The translations under genes were made by a program, and so were the position numbers. The notes beneath the pieces are model-generated. The model had not been told where the DNA came from. It was given only the letters and a program-made list of their open reading frames with translations, and did no database searches. Source: JAXGZG01 sp040771825 (GTDB lineage: Bacteria; Bacillota; Sulfobacillia; Fermentithermobacillales; Fermentithermobacillaceae). From it: a DNA stretch of 64,000 nucleotides. The stretch is from positions 341,989 through 405,988 of the forward strand of contig JAXGZG010000004.1 of assembly GCA_040771825.1 (NCBI GenBank), read 5' to 3'. Below are positions 7,296 to 15,366 of the stretch, piece after piece; within the stretch, counting starts at the first letter, position 1; every line of letters begins with the position of its first letter.

Positions 7296-9275
7296 CTAGC
7301 TACCGCTAGCAGCCCTCTCAATTACCCTAATCTCGGCTGCCAGCTTGTTCTCAAGGCTAACCCGAACTACGTCGTTGATTCTCAAATCCTTGGGCTTCAG
7401 ATATGCATCCCCGTAAGTTATGGTCACTTTTGCGCGCAACTTCACGCTGACCTCCGGCTCGGAGCCTCGGTCTAGAAGGATCGTGGTGCCGTCCATGGTC
7501 TGCGTGATGGTCTTGATGGTTCCGCTCAGGTCGCCCCAGGTGGACTCCCTGTTGGTGATGGTGATAAAGAAACATACCCCATTCTGCACTTTGAGAGTGA
7601 CAGTATCGCCAGGGAGTATGTCATCGAATTCCAGGGTACTATTGCCGAATTCCACTATGACTGAAGGCGAAACGGCCACTGTCTTTTGGGTCGTGTTGGA
7701 AGTAGCCACAGTGATGGTGGAACCTGATGTGCTAGTGGAAAGCCCCGTGACAAGCCCCGTAATGGTCTGAACACCGGCGCCCCTGGCAAGGATCGTGACC
7801 AGAGTCGCTTTCCCGTTCTCGAGCCTAACATGAACGCTGTCACCCACTTCGATATCTGCCACTGACAGCGTGCTATTCCCATATCTCACCGTGACACCTG
7901 GTGCAAGTTGGATCACTCGGGACGTCGTATTTGATGTGGCCACCTTCATAGTCGACCCGGTGTTGGCTATGGACACTTCTTGAACTATTCCGGTAACCGT
8001 CTCAACGGTGCTCTTTCTTGCTACCACCGTGATTTCTACCGCTTTCCCAGACTGCACTTTGACCTTAACCCGGTCTTCACACTGCAGGCTTTCGAAACTG
8101 ATGGTATGGACGCCTTCCCGGATCGTACAGCCGGTGGCCAACTCTATGGTCCTGTTGACAACCTGCCCGTCCACCTTGAGCGTCAGAGCAGGCGGCCAGA
8201 TCATGGCGACTATCTCGCCTGTGATCTCATCGGCAGGCTCCACAACCTGTGCTTTGATTGCGATGAGTAGAGCAACTAATTTTCCATTGGAGAGAATCTC
8301 GACTGTATCCCCTACCTTCACCTTATCCAAGGACGTGGCTTTGCCGCCAAGGGTGATCAAGGCGTCCTGGGATATGGTGAACGTGAGACTCTGCTCGGCG
8401 GCGATCCGCACCGTGATGCTAGTGGAAGATACAGCGGTTACTTTGCCCTTTACACCGAAATCCGTGTGGTCTGGGAGCTCATCCTCCAGGAATCTCTCCA
8501 AGATAGCGGCCATTTCAGCCCTGCTTACGGACTTTTTGGGCTGGAATTTGCCATCGGGATACCCGTTGAAAAGCCCCATGGCCACGGACTCAGCCACGTA
8601 CCCTACTCGCGTTCTGGACACATCTTTGGCGTCAGTGAAGGACAGCGACGTGTTCGTCTTTGCTTGAGCCTGGGCTTCATGCCCAAGCGCCCTGACCATG
8701 ACCATGGCGACCCACTCGCGGCTTGCCGCCGCCCTGGGGTTCAATTCAGAGATTTTCACCCAGCCTTCGTCTACAGCCACAAGAATGTAACCCAGGGCCC
8801 ATCTGGCAGAAGCAGGCACCACCGGCAGAACTAGACCTTCCAGAACGAACTGCCGGATATCGTCATAGTCGACATCGCGGCCGTGAATCTTGTCGTACTT
8901 CCCATACAGGGTGGAAAACCTCTCGGCCATCTCATTGGCCTCATCCTCCAAGTCAAAGACCCGAACCATCATGGTAAGAACCTCAGACTGAGACACAGCG
9001 GCCTGAGGCTTGAAAAGATTGCCGCCGTAGCCGTTGATGATCCCCATGCCCCTCATCTTGGCTACACATTCAATTGCCCACTCGGCGTCCCTATAGTCTG
9101 CAAAACGAAGGTCAGAAAACTTCTCGATGCTCTTCACGAGCTTCTTCAAAAACTTGTCGATATCCTTAACCTTGCCCCAACCCTTGGCTTTGGCTTGAGC
9201 CGAAGCCGGAACGGCCAGGACCATTGAGACTGCCAAAATGAGCGCCAATAGCGGTACAAAAGCCTTACGTCTCAT
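7296..9275 (-). CDS. S-layer (SLH) protein with five tandem beta-barrel-like repeats
   Basis: 659 residues from the ATG at 9275, which is preceded by GGGGAGGG; the frame extends 10 codons upstream without an SD. An N-terminal signal peptide (MRRKAFVPLLALILAV...) ends near 'ASAQA'. Three SLH domains follow, the third clearest ('MGLFNGYPDGKFQPKKSVSRAEM'-type). After residue ~280 there are five repeats of ~70 residues, each ending in a 'V-GD-V-V-L-NGK--I-I' strand pattern like DUF5666; repeats 3 and 4 share the segments 'VATSNTT' and 'YGNSTL/FGNSTL'. SLH domains bind secondary wall polymer, so this is probably a structural surface protein. Intergenic 7056-7295 downstream has no gene; I saw no convincing U-tract terminator there. 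Confidence 0.85.
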   Translation of the reverse strand: MRRKAFVPLLALILAVSMVLAVPASAQAKAKGWGKVKDIDKFLKKLVKSIEKFSDLRFADYRDAEWAIECVAKMRGMGIINGYGGNLFKPQAAVSQSEVLTMMVRVFDLEDEANEMAERFSTLYGKYDKIHGRDVDYDDIRQFVLEGLVLPVVPASARWALGYILVAVDEGWVKISELNPRAAASREWVAMVMVRALGHEAQAQAKTNTSLSFTDAKDVSRTRVGYVAESVAMGLFNGYPDGKFQPKKSVSRAEMAAILERFLEDELPDHTDFGVKGKVTAVSSTSITVRIAAEQSLTFTISQDALITLGGKATSLDKVKVGDTVEILSNGKLVALLIAIKAQVVEPADEITGEIVAMIWPPALTLKVDGQVVNRTIELATGCTIREGVHTISFESLQCEDRVKVKVQSGKAVEITVVARKSTVETVTGIVQEVSIANTGSTMKVATSNTTSRVIQLAPGVTVRYGNSTLSVADIEVGDSVHVRLENGKATLVTILARGAGVQTITGLVTGLSTSTSGSTITVATSNTTQKTVAVSPSVIVEFGNSTLEFDDILPGDTVTLKVQNGVCFFITITNRESTWGDLSGTIKTITQTMDGTTILLDRGSEPEVSVKLRAKVTITYGDAYLKPKDLRINDVVRVSLENKLAAEIRVIERAASGS

Positions 9276-9420
9276 CGCTCGCCCTCCCCTAATGAGTGTT
9301 GGCAACCAGATAGCCTCCTCGAGATTTCCGACACGGTGAAGCCGCTAGCGTTGCCGGTTGTCATTGCTTACGTTGATATATATCGCAAGAAAGCGCGGTC
9401 TTATGGGTCAAACAGGATGC

Positions 9421-9446
9421 GAGGGGCCCCAACCGCGGGGCCCCTC
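9421..9446 (-). terminator. Perfect 10-bp GC hairpin downstream of the DUF378 gene
   Basis: GAGGGGCCCC and GGGGCCCCTC form a perfect 10-bp stem with a 6-nt loop between the DUF378 gene and the S-layer gene. There is no U tract on either strand, so it may stop transcription imperfectly, protect an mRNA end or insulate the S-layer promoter. The structure is certain; the role is inferred from position. Confidence 0.5.
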
Positions 9447-9477
9447 GCCCGGGTTTCAACTGGCTATCCCCGTATGG

Positions 9478-9690
9478 CTAGTCCTTCCGGGCTTCCACCG
9501 GTTCCCCGAAAGCAAGCCGGATCAGTTCGTAGAGCGCAGCCAACCCGACCAGCGAGTACACCAACCTCGATATCATGGTGCCCTCGCCAAAAATGGAAGA
9601 GACTAGGTTGTACCTTGCGATCCCGATAAGCCCCCAGTTTAGGCCGCCGATAACCACAAGAATCCGAGAGACCCAATCAATGCCCGACAT
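9478..9690 (-). CDS. DUF378 family small membrane protein (YuzA-like)
   Basis: 70 residues from the ATG at 9690, which has GGAAGG 9 nt upstream; a GTG at 9708 is the longer alternative but lacks a good SD. The 'LVVIGGLNWGLIGI' block and two hydrophobic segments are the DUF378 signature. Members are small inner-membrane proteins of unknown function. It lies alone between the Liv operon end and the S-layer gene, with a strong hairpin downstream. Confidence 0.8.
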   Translation of the reverse strand: MSGIDWVSRILVVIGGLNWGLIGIARYNLVSSIFGEGTMISRLVYSLVGLAALYELIRLAFGEPVEARKD

Positions 9691-9826
9691 TCTCAAGAGC
9701 CTTCCCACCTTCGAGTAGAGTCTACTAGAAATACAGGGATAGTTTGGGTTGGAGTGTCAAAGACCATGCAGACAGCTGCTTCGAATCTTTGGATTCTACT
9801 CAATGAATGTGGTTCTTAAGGGTTCT

Positions 9827-10555
9827 TCAGGGTTTTTGGAGGTCCTTGGGGCTCGCCAGATACGCGGATTCCACCAAAGAACTCTTAAGGACCTCTGAGC
9901 CCGTGCCCTGAAGCACAACTCGTCCCGCGTTCATCACGTACGCCATGTCGGCCGTTTCCAAGGCTTTGTAGGCGTTTTGCTCAGCCAGCAAGATAGTTGT
10001 CCCCTGACCCCTTATCCTCGTTATTGCCCGGAAAACCTCCGACGTTAGCGCCGGGGCCAACCCGAGAGAAGGCTCGTCGAAAAGCAAAAGGGCAGGCCGG
10101 GCCATCATCGCCCTACCGATAGCTAGCATCTGCTGTTCGCCCCCGCTAAGAGTCCCGGCGTATTGCCCTAAACGGCTCTTGAGAACAGGGAATAGTCCAA
10201 ACACCGAGTCGAGATCGCTCTTGACTGCAGCGTCCCACTTTCTGAGATAGGACCCTACGAACAGATTCTCCATGACCGTGAGATTAGCGAAGAGGCGCCT
10301 GCGCTCAGGCACAAGAGAGATCCCCAAAGAAGCAACCCAGTCCGGGGATCCGCGCAGAACCTTGCCCCTAAAGAACATTTCGCCTTCCCTAGGCTTGTTA
10401 ACCCCCATGATCGTCCACATGAGAGTCGACTTCCCAGCGCCGTTAGGTCCGATGATGGACACAATCTCGCCTGGTTTCACTCTAAGGGACACTCTATCCA
10501 GCGCCAAAACGCGCCCGTAGAACACCGAGACGCTATCGACGGTGAGCAAGAGCAT
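9827..10555 (-). CDS. livF: Branched-chain amino acid ABC transporter ATPase LivF
   Basis: 242 residues. Walker A 'GPNGAGKST', signature 'LSGGEQQ', Walker B 'LLLFDEPSLGLAP' and an H-loop region in which the switch residue appears as 'LLAEQN', as is usual in LivF. It is the second cytosolic ATPase of the importer encoded by the next four genes. The ATG overlaps the end of livG by 23 nt, indicating translational coupling. It is the last gene of the operon; the ~115 nt after it hold no gene. Confidence 0.93.
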   Translation of the reverse strand: MLLLTVDSVSVFYGRVLALDRVSLRVKPGEIVSIIGPNGAGKSTLMWTIMGVNKPREGEMFFRGKVLRGSPDWVASLGISLVPERRRLFANLTVMENLFVGSYLRKWDAAVKSDLDSVFGLFPVLKSRLGQYAGTLSGGEQQMLAIGRAMMARPALLLFDEPSLGLAPALTSEVFRAITRIRGQGTTILLAEQNAYKALETADMAYVMNAGRVVLQGTGSEVLKSSLVESAYLASPKDLQKP

Positions 10556-11315
10556 ACTCCTCCCCCAAGTAAGCCTCTATGACGCGAGAGTCCGATTGGA
10601 CTTCCTCAGGCGACCCTTCCATGAGCTTCTCTCCGAAGTTCATGACCACGATGCGGTGACACAGGCTCATGACTACGTCCATATGGTGCTCGATGAGGAT
10701 GATGGTGAGATGATGTGTCTCTTTCAGATATCTCAAGAGCTCAACCAGTTCCCTGGATTCCTCGGGATTCATGCCGGCGGCGGGCTCGTCTAGGAGAAGG
10801 AGCGATGGCTCCAAAGCTAAAGCCCGGGCCAACTCGAGCTTTCGCTGCAAGCCGTAAGGAAGGGCCGACGCCTTCTCCTTGGCCCGAGCTGCCAAACCTA
10901 CTTCAGCCAGGTATGACATGGACGCCCCGGCAATAAGGTTTTCATCCCGGCGAACCTTCTTGGTTTTCACAAGCGCCTGAGCGAATCCGTACTGGGCGCG
11001 GCGGTACAGTACGGTCCTGACGTTGTCCAACACGCTCAAGCTAGAGAATAGGCGGATATTCTGGAATGTCCGGGAAATACCCGAGCTGACTATGGCCGGC
11101 GGAGATAGAGCCGTTATGTCTTTGCCCTTGAATTTGATGGTCCCGGCACTTGGCCGGTAGAAACCCGTCACCAGGTTGAACACTGTGGTCTTCCCTGCGC
11201 CGTTTGGTCCTATGAGACCGAGAATTTCGCCTTGCCGGACGGCCAAGGACAGATCCCTCACTGCTATGACGCCGCCAAAGGCTTTGCCCAGAGCCGAGCA
11301 TTCAGCCAGAACCAC
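10533..11315 (-). CDS. livG: Branched-chain amino acid ABC transporter ATPase LivG
   Basis: 260 residues. Walker A 'GPNGAGKTT', a relaxed signature ('LPYGLQRKLELARAL') typical of LivG, Walker B 'LLLLDEPAAGMNPEE' and the H-loop 'ILIEHHMDVV'. Pairs with LivF as a heterodimeric ATPase on the LivH/LivM permease. The GTG start overlaps the livM stop by 14 nt; a purine-rich SD lies inside livM. Confidence 0.93.
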   Translation of the reverse strand: MVLAECSALGKAFGGVIAVRDLSLAVRQGEILGLIGPNGAGKTTVFNLVTGFYRPSAGTIKFKGKDITALSPPAIVSSGISRTFQNIRLFSSLSVLDNVRTVLYRRAQYGFAQALVKTKKVRRDENLIAGASMSYLAEVGLAARAKEKASALPYGLQRKLELARALALEPSLLLLDEPAAGMNPEESRELVELLRYLKETHHLTIILIEHHMDVVMSLCHRIVVMNFGEKLMEGSPEEVQSDSRVIEAYLGEEYALAHRR

Positions 11316-12189
11316 GCGCCCCGCCTCCCCTCGCCCGGGAAACCGCCCGGGAGATTAGCCGCGAGATACTTTCCCAGTTGAGGTCCCGGTATCCCATGAG
11401 GCCCTGGGGGCGAACCACCATGATGACCACCAAGAGCAGGCCGTAAATGACGAGCCTCCATATCTTGGCGGCTCTTAGGATCTCAGGCACCACTGTGAAC
11501 ATGAAAGCAGCCAAAGCGGGCCCAGTGAGGCTTCCGGTCCCTCCGCAGACAACAGCCGCGGTGATCTGGGTCGATTGGACCATCGTAAACATGACAGGCT
11601 GAATGAAGGCAAGATAGTGGGCGTATAGCCCTCCTGCCAGTCCTGCGCAGCCTGCTGAGAACACGAGGGATATCATCCGCGTCTTGAGAAGGTAAATCCC
11701 GCTCATTTCCGCCGCCACGGCATCTTCTCGCACTGCCACGGCGTTTCGCCCGTATACTGACGTGAGAAAGTTCCTTGTCACTACCAGCACCAAGACTGTC
11801 ACGGCCATTGCCACGGGAAGCGTAGTGTACTGAGGGATACCGGGAAGCCCGCGAGCGCCCTGGGTGATCCTGAGATTCTCCAGGATCACTCGGGTAGCCT
11901 CCCCCATGCCCAGAGTAGCAATGGCGAAGTAGTCACCTCTGAGCCTCGTCCTTAGAGTAGGGTATCCCACCGCCGCCGCCACCACCGAAGACGCCAACAC
12001 GCTCGCCAAAAGCGCCAAGGGGTACGGTACTTTATGGAAACACGTTAGTATGGCCGCCGTGTAGGCGCCTATGGCCATGAATGCGGCATGTCCCAGAGAG
12101 AAAAGCCCTGTGAACCCGGTGAACACAGCGAGTCCCGCGGCCAATATGATGTTGATCATGGCGACGGTCAGCACGCCCTGGATGTACAT
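11302..12189 (-). CDS. livM: Branched-chain amino acid ABC transporter permease LivM
   Basis: 295 residues with about eight to nine hydrophobic segments and the LivM pattern 'GLFSLGHAAFMAIGAYTAA', plus the conserved cytoplasmic block 'GRNAVAVREDAVAAEMSGI' that contacts the ATPase. It forms the membrane channel with LivH. It follows livH by 24 nt and overlaps livG. Confidence 0.92.
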   Translation of the reverse strand: MYIQGVLTVAMINIILAAGLAVFTGFTGLFSLGHAAFMAIGAYTAAILTCFHKVPYPLALLASVLASSVVAAAVGYPTLRTRLRGDYFAIATLGMGEATRVILENLRITQGARGLPGIPQYTTLPVAMAVTVLVLVVTRNFLTSVYGRNAVAVREDAVAAEMSGIYLLKTRMISLVFSAGCAGLAGGLYAHYLAFIQPVMFTMVQSTQITAAVVCGGTGSLTGPALAAFMFTVVPEILRAAKIWRLVIYGLLLVVIMVVRPQGLMGYRDLNWESISRLISRAVSRARGGGARGSG

Positions 12190-12213
12190 GGGGCCACTCC
12201 CCTCTAAGCCCGC

Positions 12214-13086
12214 CTATATCTTCTCTTCGACGTATTTCCCCATAAGGCCATTAGGCAGGACCAGAAGCACCAAGACAAGCATAGAAAAGCTAAACACATC
12301 CCTGATGATGGATGAAACGTACACCGACACGAAAGTCTCAAGGAGTCCCAACGCGATGCCGCCCACCACCGCCCCGGGAAGGCTTCCCAGCCCGCCAATG
12401 ACAGCCGCCACATAGGCTTTGTTGGTAATCCACCCCATTGTGGGGTACGCCATGTACTTCATTCCCAGAAACACCCCGGATAGCCCCGCAAGGCCCCCTG
12501 CGATCAAGAACACGAGCCCTACCACCTGGTCTGGGCTGATCCCGAAAATTGACGCAACCGTCATATCGTAGGAGCACGCCCTTATGGCCATGCCTCTTTT
12601 CGTCCGGTGCAAATACAAGTGCAGCCCCCAAATGGCAACGGCCGAAAACCCCAGGGCAAATAGGTCCAAAATCCCTATAGACGCCCCTTTGATTCTGACG
12701 ATGCCCCGTCCGAGGATATCCGGGTAGGAGTAGAAGTGAGCCCCCAAAGTGGCGTAGACCAGGTTTTCCATGAGAATGGAGACACCCATGGCGCTTATCA
12801 TGAAATACAGCGGCCTAGCGTTTCTCACCCTTAGAGGACGGTACGCGAGACGTTCGTTGAGGACTCCCAGAATGGCGGCTACGGCCATAGACCCAAGAAT
12901 CGCCAAGGCAAAGGGCCACTTAACCCGTGTGAGGATGAAATACCCGGCATAGGCTCCCAGCATGATAACAGTGCCGTGGGCGAAGTTGGAGAAGTTCAAA
13001 ATGGAGAACACCAGCGAGTAGCCCACTGCCATGAGAGCGTATATTCCGCCGATGGCGAGCCCGGTTACGACCGTCTGCAGGAACAT
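12214..13086 (-). CDS. livH: Branched-chain amino acid ABC transporter permease LivH
   Basis: 290 residues, highly hydrophobic. The N-terminal 'GLAIGGIYALMAVGYSLVF' and 'FSNFAHGTVIMLGAYAGYF' blocks are diagnostic of LivH, as is the internal EAA-like loop 'GMAIRACSYDMTVASIFGI'. Begins 14 nt after the substrate-binding-protein gene. Confidence 0.93.
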   Translation of the reverse strand: MFLQTVVTGLAIGGIYALMAVGYSLVFSILNFSNFAHGTVIMLGAYAGYFILTRVKWPFALAILGSMAVAAILGVLNERLAYRPLRVRNARPLYFMISAMGVSILMENLVYATLGAHFYSYPDILGRGIVRIKGASIGILDLFALGFSAVAIWGLHLYLHRTKRGMAIRACSYDMTVASIFGISPDQVVGLVFLIAGGLAGLSGVFLGMKYMAYPTMGWITNKAYVAAVIGGLGSLPGAVVGGIALGLLETFVSVYVSSIIRDVFSFSMLVLVLLVLPNGLMGKYVEEKI

Positions 13087-13100
13087 GGTAGCCCTCCGCC

Positions 13101-14264
13101 CTAGTTGGTTACGTATTTCTCGACATAGATAAACTCACCGTCTTTGATCTGCTGGATGATAGCCGGTTTGTTCAGAGGGTTATGGGTCTTGGGGTCGAAG
13201 GTCATCTTGCCTGTCAAAGCCTGAAGGTCCTTGATCTCCTCCACCGCCTTGGCTATCTTGTCGCCCTCGGTGGAGTCGGCTTTCTTAATGGCCTCCACCA
13301 GCACGATTAGAGCGTCAATTGCCATGACTGGGTTGGGCAGAACTGGATCGCTCTGATACTTAGCCTTGTACTCCTTGATGAATTCCTGAATGTCCGGGTC
13401 TTCCAAGGAAGCGAGGTTGACGAAGTACCCGCCTTCCACGGCTTCACCGCCAAGGCTCACGATGTCGGGGCTTCCCCAGTTGTCTCCTCCCAAAAACGTG
13501 CCTTTGTAGTCGAGGTCCCTTGCCTGTTTCATGGCCAAGGCAGCTTCTTTCTGAGCCGTGGGGATGAAAATCACGTCGGGGTTTCCTTGCTTCAATTTCC
13601 CGAGCATAGCCCGGTAATCCAATTCGCCTGAGCGAAACGCCTCTTTGCCCGCAATAGTTCCGCCAATCTTCTCAAAGGCATCGATGAAGTACTGAGCCAA
13701 CCACGACGAGTAATCTGAACCGACGTCATAGAGAACCGCCGCCGTCTCTGCCTTGAGTTTGGTGGAAGCGAACTGAGCCGCCACCGTGCCCTGAAATGGG
13801 TCGATGAAGCAGGTCCGGAAGGTATGGGGCCGCACGGCGCCATCCTTCACGGTGACTTCAGGGTTCGTGGCGGTGGTAGCCACAAGGGGAATCTTGGCAG
13901 GTTCGGTAACCGCTGTCATAGCTATGGTTACTCCGCTCTGGGCGGCGCCGATGATTGCCACCACTTTGTCCTGCTCGATCATCCTCTTGGCTACGTTGAC
14001 TGCCTCAGCAGAATCGGCTCTAGTGTCATGTGTCACCAGTTCTATCTGTTTGCCATTGACACCTCCGGCCTTGTTGACTTTCTCCAGCCACATCTTCAGG
14101 GCATTGCTCTCGGATTGCCCCCATATTGAGGCATCGCCCGTTAGAGCCACCGCATGGCCGATTTTGATGGGTTTGACAGCCTCGGTTTCCTTACTTCCCC
14201 CGCACCCTGATGCCATTACTGCAAACAGGCACAGAATCACCATCAACGCCACTGGACGTTTCAT
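13101..14264 (-). CDS. livK: Branched-chain amino acid (or related) substrate-binding lipoprotein LivK/LivJ-like
   Basis: 387 residues. A lipoprotein signal peptide ends in lipobox A-S-G-C21, so the protein is tethered to the outer face of the membrane. The rest is a type I periplasmic-binding fold (Peripla_BP_6) opening with 'IKIGHAVALTGDASIWGQ' and containing 'VAIIGAAQSGVTIAM'. It would deliver leucine, isoleucine, valine or another amide or amino acid ligand; the family also carries aromatic compounds and urea, so specificity is open. It is the first gene of the transporter operon and the intergenic stretch 14265-14390 separates it from the VOC-family gene. Confidence 0.92.
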   Translation of the reverse strand: MKRPVALMVILCLFAVMASGCGGSKETEAVKPIKIGHAVALTGDASIWGQSESNALKMWLEKVNKAGGVNGKQIELVTHDTRADSAEAVNVAKRMIEQDKVVAIIGAAQSGVTIAMTAVTEPAKIPLVATTATNPEVTVKDGAVRPHTFRTCFIDPFQGTVAAQFASTKLKAETAAVLYDVGSDYSSWLAQYFIDAFEKIGGTIAGKEAFRSGELDYRAMLGKLKQGNPDVIFIPTAQKEAALAMKQARDLDYKGTFLGGDNWGSPDIVSLGGEAVEGGYFVNLASLEDPDIQEFIKEYKAKYQSDPVLPNPVMAIDALIVLVEAIKKADSTEGDKIAKAVEEIKDLQALTGKMTFDPKTHNPLNKPAIIQQIKDGEFIYVEKYVTN

Positions 14265-14390
14265 GATAGCCCCCCCTGTCTTTCGCGCTCGTCCATCCTT
14301 TGTGTTTCATATGCGCTGCGGCGGACATATAGCACAGGAGGACAGTTGTGGGAAGGGGCGGTGACCAGACCAAAGTGCCCCCGATGCTCT

Positions 14391-14924
14391 CTACTTCCCC
14401 TGGATCATTCCCAGAAGACCGGCGCTTTCCCACCACCCTAGCATCGGGTCGCACACGATTTCCAACAGACAGCCTACCAAGGCAGATGTGTCCATATAAG
14501 CCCAGCCATACCTGGGATCGTCTCTGTAGTTAACCTGCAGCGCTTCGATTCCAAGGGCTTTCCACTTGGCAAGTTCCGCATCCAAAGGCGTTGGAGCATT
14601 GAACCCGATGTGGTGGATTCCCTCACCGTGCCGCTCCAGAAACTCCCTGTAAACAGAATCCCCTTGGACCGTTTCCACTAATTCCAGGGTTATGGCCCCG
14701 GCTTTGGCGTATCCAAAGTTCAAAGTGTACGAAGTAGGTTTGCCATGCACCTTAGCCCTGCTAGAAGGCGTGTGTACTTGCCGCACTGTCCAAGGGCCTA
14801 TTCCGAAAAGCCGGGAGTACAGTTTCGCTGTCTTCTCCACATCGTCAACAGCCACGCAAACGTGGGTTATTGCTTGGAGAATTATCTGATCGTCAGGGAT
14901 GGCTTTTGCCTCGCCGTCTTTCAT
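14391..14924 (-). CDS. VOC/glyoxalase superfamily protein, methylmalonyl-CoA epimerase-like
   Basis: 177 residues from the ATG at 14924, which has AGGAGG 8 nt upstream; the longer frame to 15083 lacks an SD. One VOC domain: 'ITHVCVAVDDVEKTAKLYS' (metal His in strand 1), 'GAITLELVE' (metal Glu), 'EGIHHIGFN' (metal His) and a C-terminal 'LLEIV' strand (metal Glu). The pattern is closest to methylmalonyl-CoA epimerase and to bleomycin-type VOC enzymes. Placement ahead of a branched-chain amino acid importer would suit a step in valine/isoleucine breakdown, but no mutase or carboxylase gene is nearby, so that is inference. Confidence 0.7.
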   Translation of the reverse strand: MKDGEAKAIPDDQIILQAITHVCVAVDDVEKTAKLYSRLFGIGPWTVRQVHTPSSRAKVHGKPTSYTLNFGYAKAGAITLELVETVQGDSVYREFLERHGEGIHHIGFNAPTPLDAELAKWKALGIEALQVNYRDDPRYGWAYMDTSALVGCLLEIVCDPMLGWWESAGLLGMIQGK

Positions 14925-15085
14925 GGGTGGATTCCTCCTATCTGTTCCATGAGACACCATGCTCCTCCTCCATAGGTTCGAGGGCAGGAATTCATAAACC
15001 TTTGGGCAGATTAGGGCCCCCGGCTGGCTACCATAGGATTCAACCACGCCTTTCCGGGAAATACTAGTTCCTGGAGGGATCACAT

Positions 15086-15316
15086 ATGGATGTAAAGGAA
15101 CTCATAAACCTTGGCGGAGAATTGCGAGGCATCGGACACCGCCGCCACCAGTTGGCAGAGCGCGTCAGCAGAGGCGCCAACGAAGGTGACTCCTCGGAGT
15201 CCAGAGAGCTCTACGAGGAACTGGAAAGCGTCACCTCCCAGGCTATCAGCCTTATGGAGAAGCAAAGGGACATCCTGAGGCAAGAGATGAACCGCCTGGG
15301 CAACCAGCCAAGGTAA
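15086..15316 (+). CDS. Small coiled-coil protein of unknown function
   Basis: 76 residues, strongly charged and mostly helical (for example 'ELYEELESVTSQAISLMEKQ'), predicted coiled coil, no membrane segment or cysteine. GGAGGG precedes the ATG at a good distance, and the gene is divergent from the VOC gene, so it looks genuine. The sequence AAATACTAGT lies directly before the SD; the same sequence lies before the SD of the membrane protein gene at 18514. I do not recognise a family. Confidence 0.6.
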   Translation: MDVKELINLGGELRGIGHRRHQLAERVSRGANEGDSSESRELYEELESVTSQAISLMEKQRDILRQEMNRLGNQPR

Positions 15317-15366
15317 CAGCTCAGAGAGTCGAGCCCTATGCCCTGGCGTAAGGGTGCGGTATGTGG

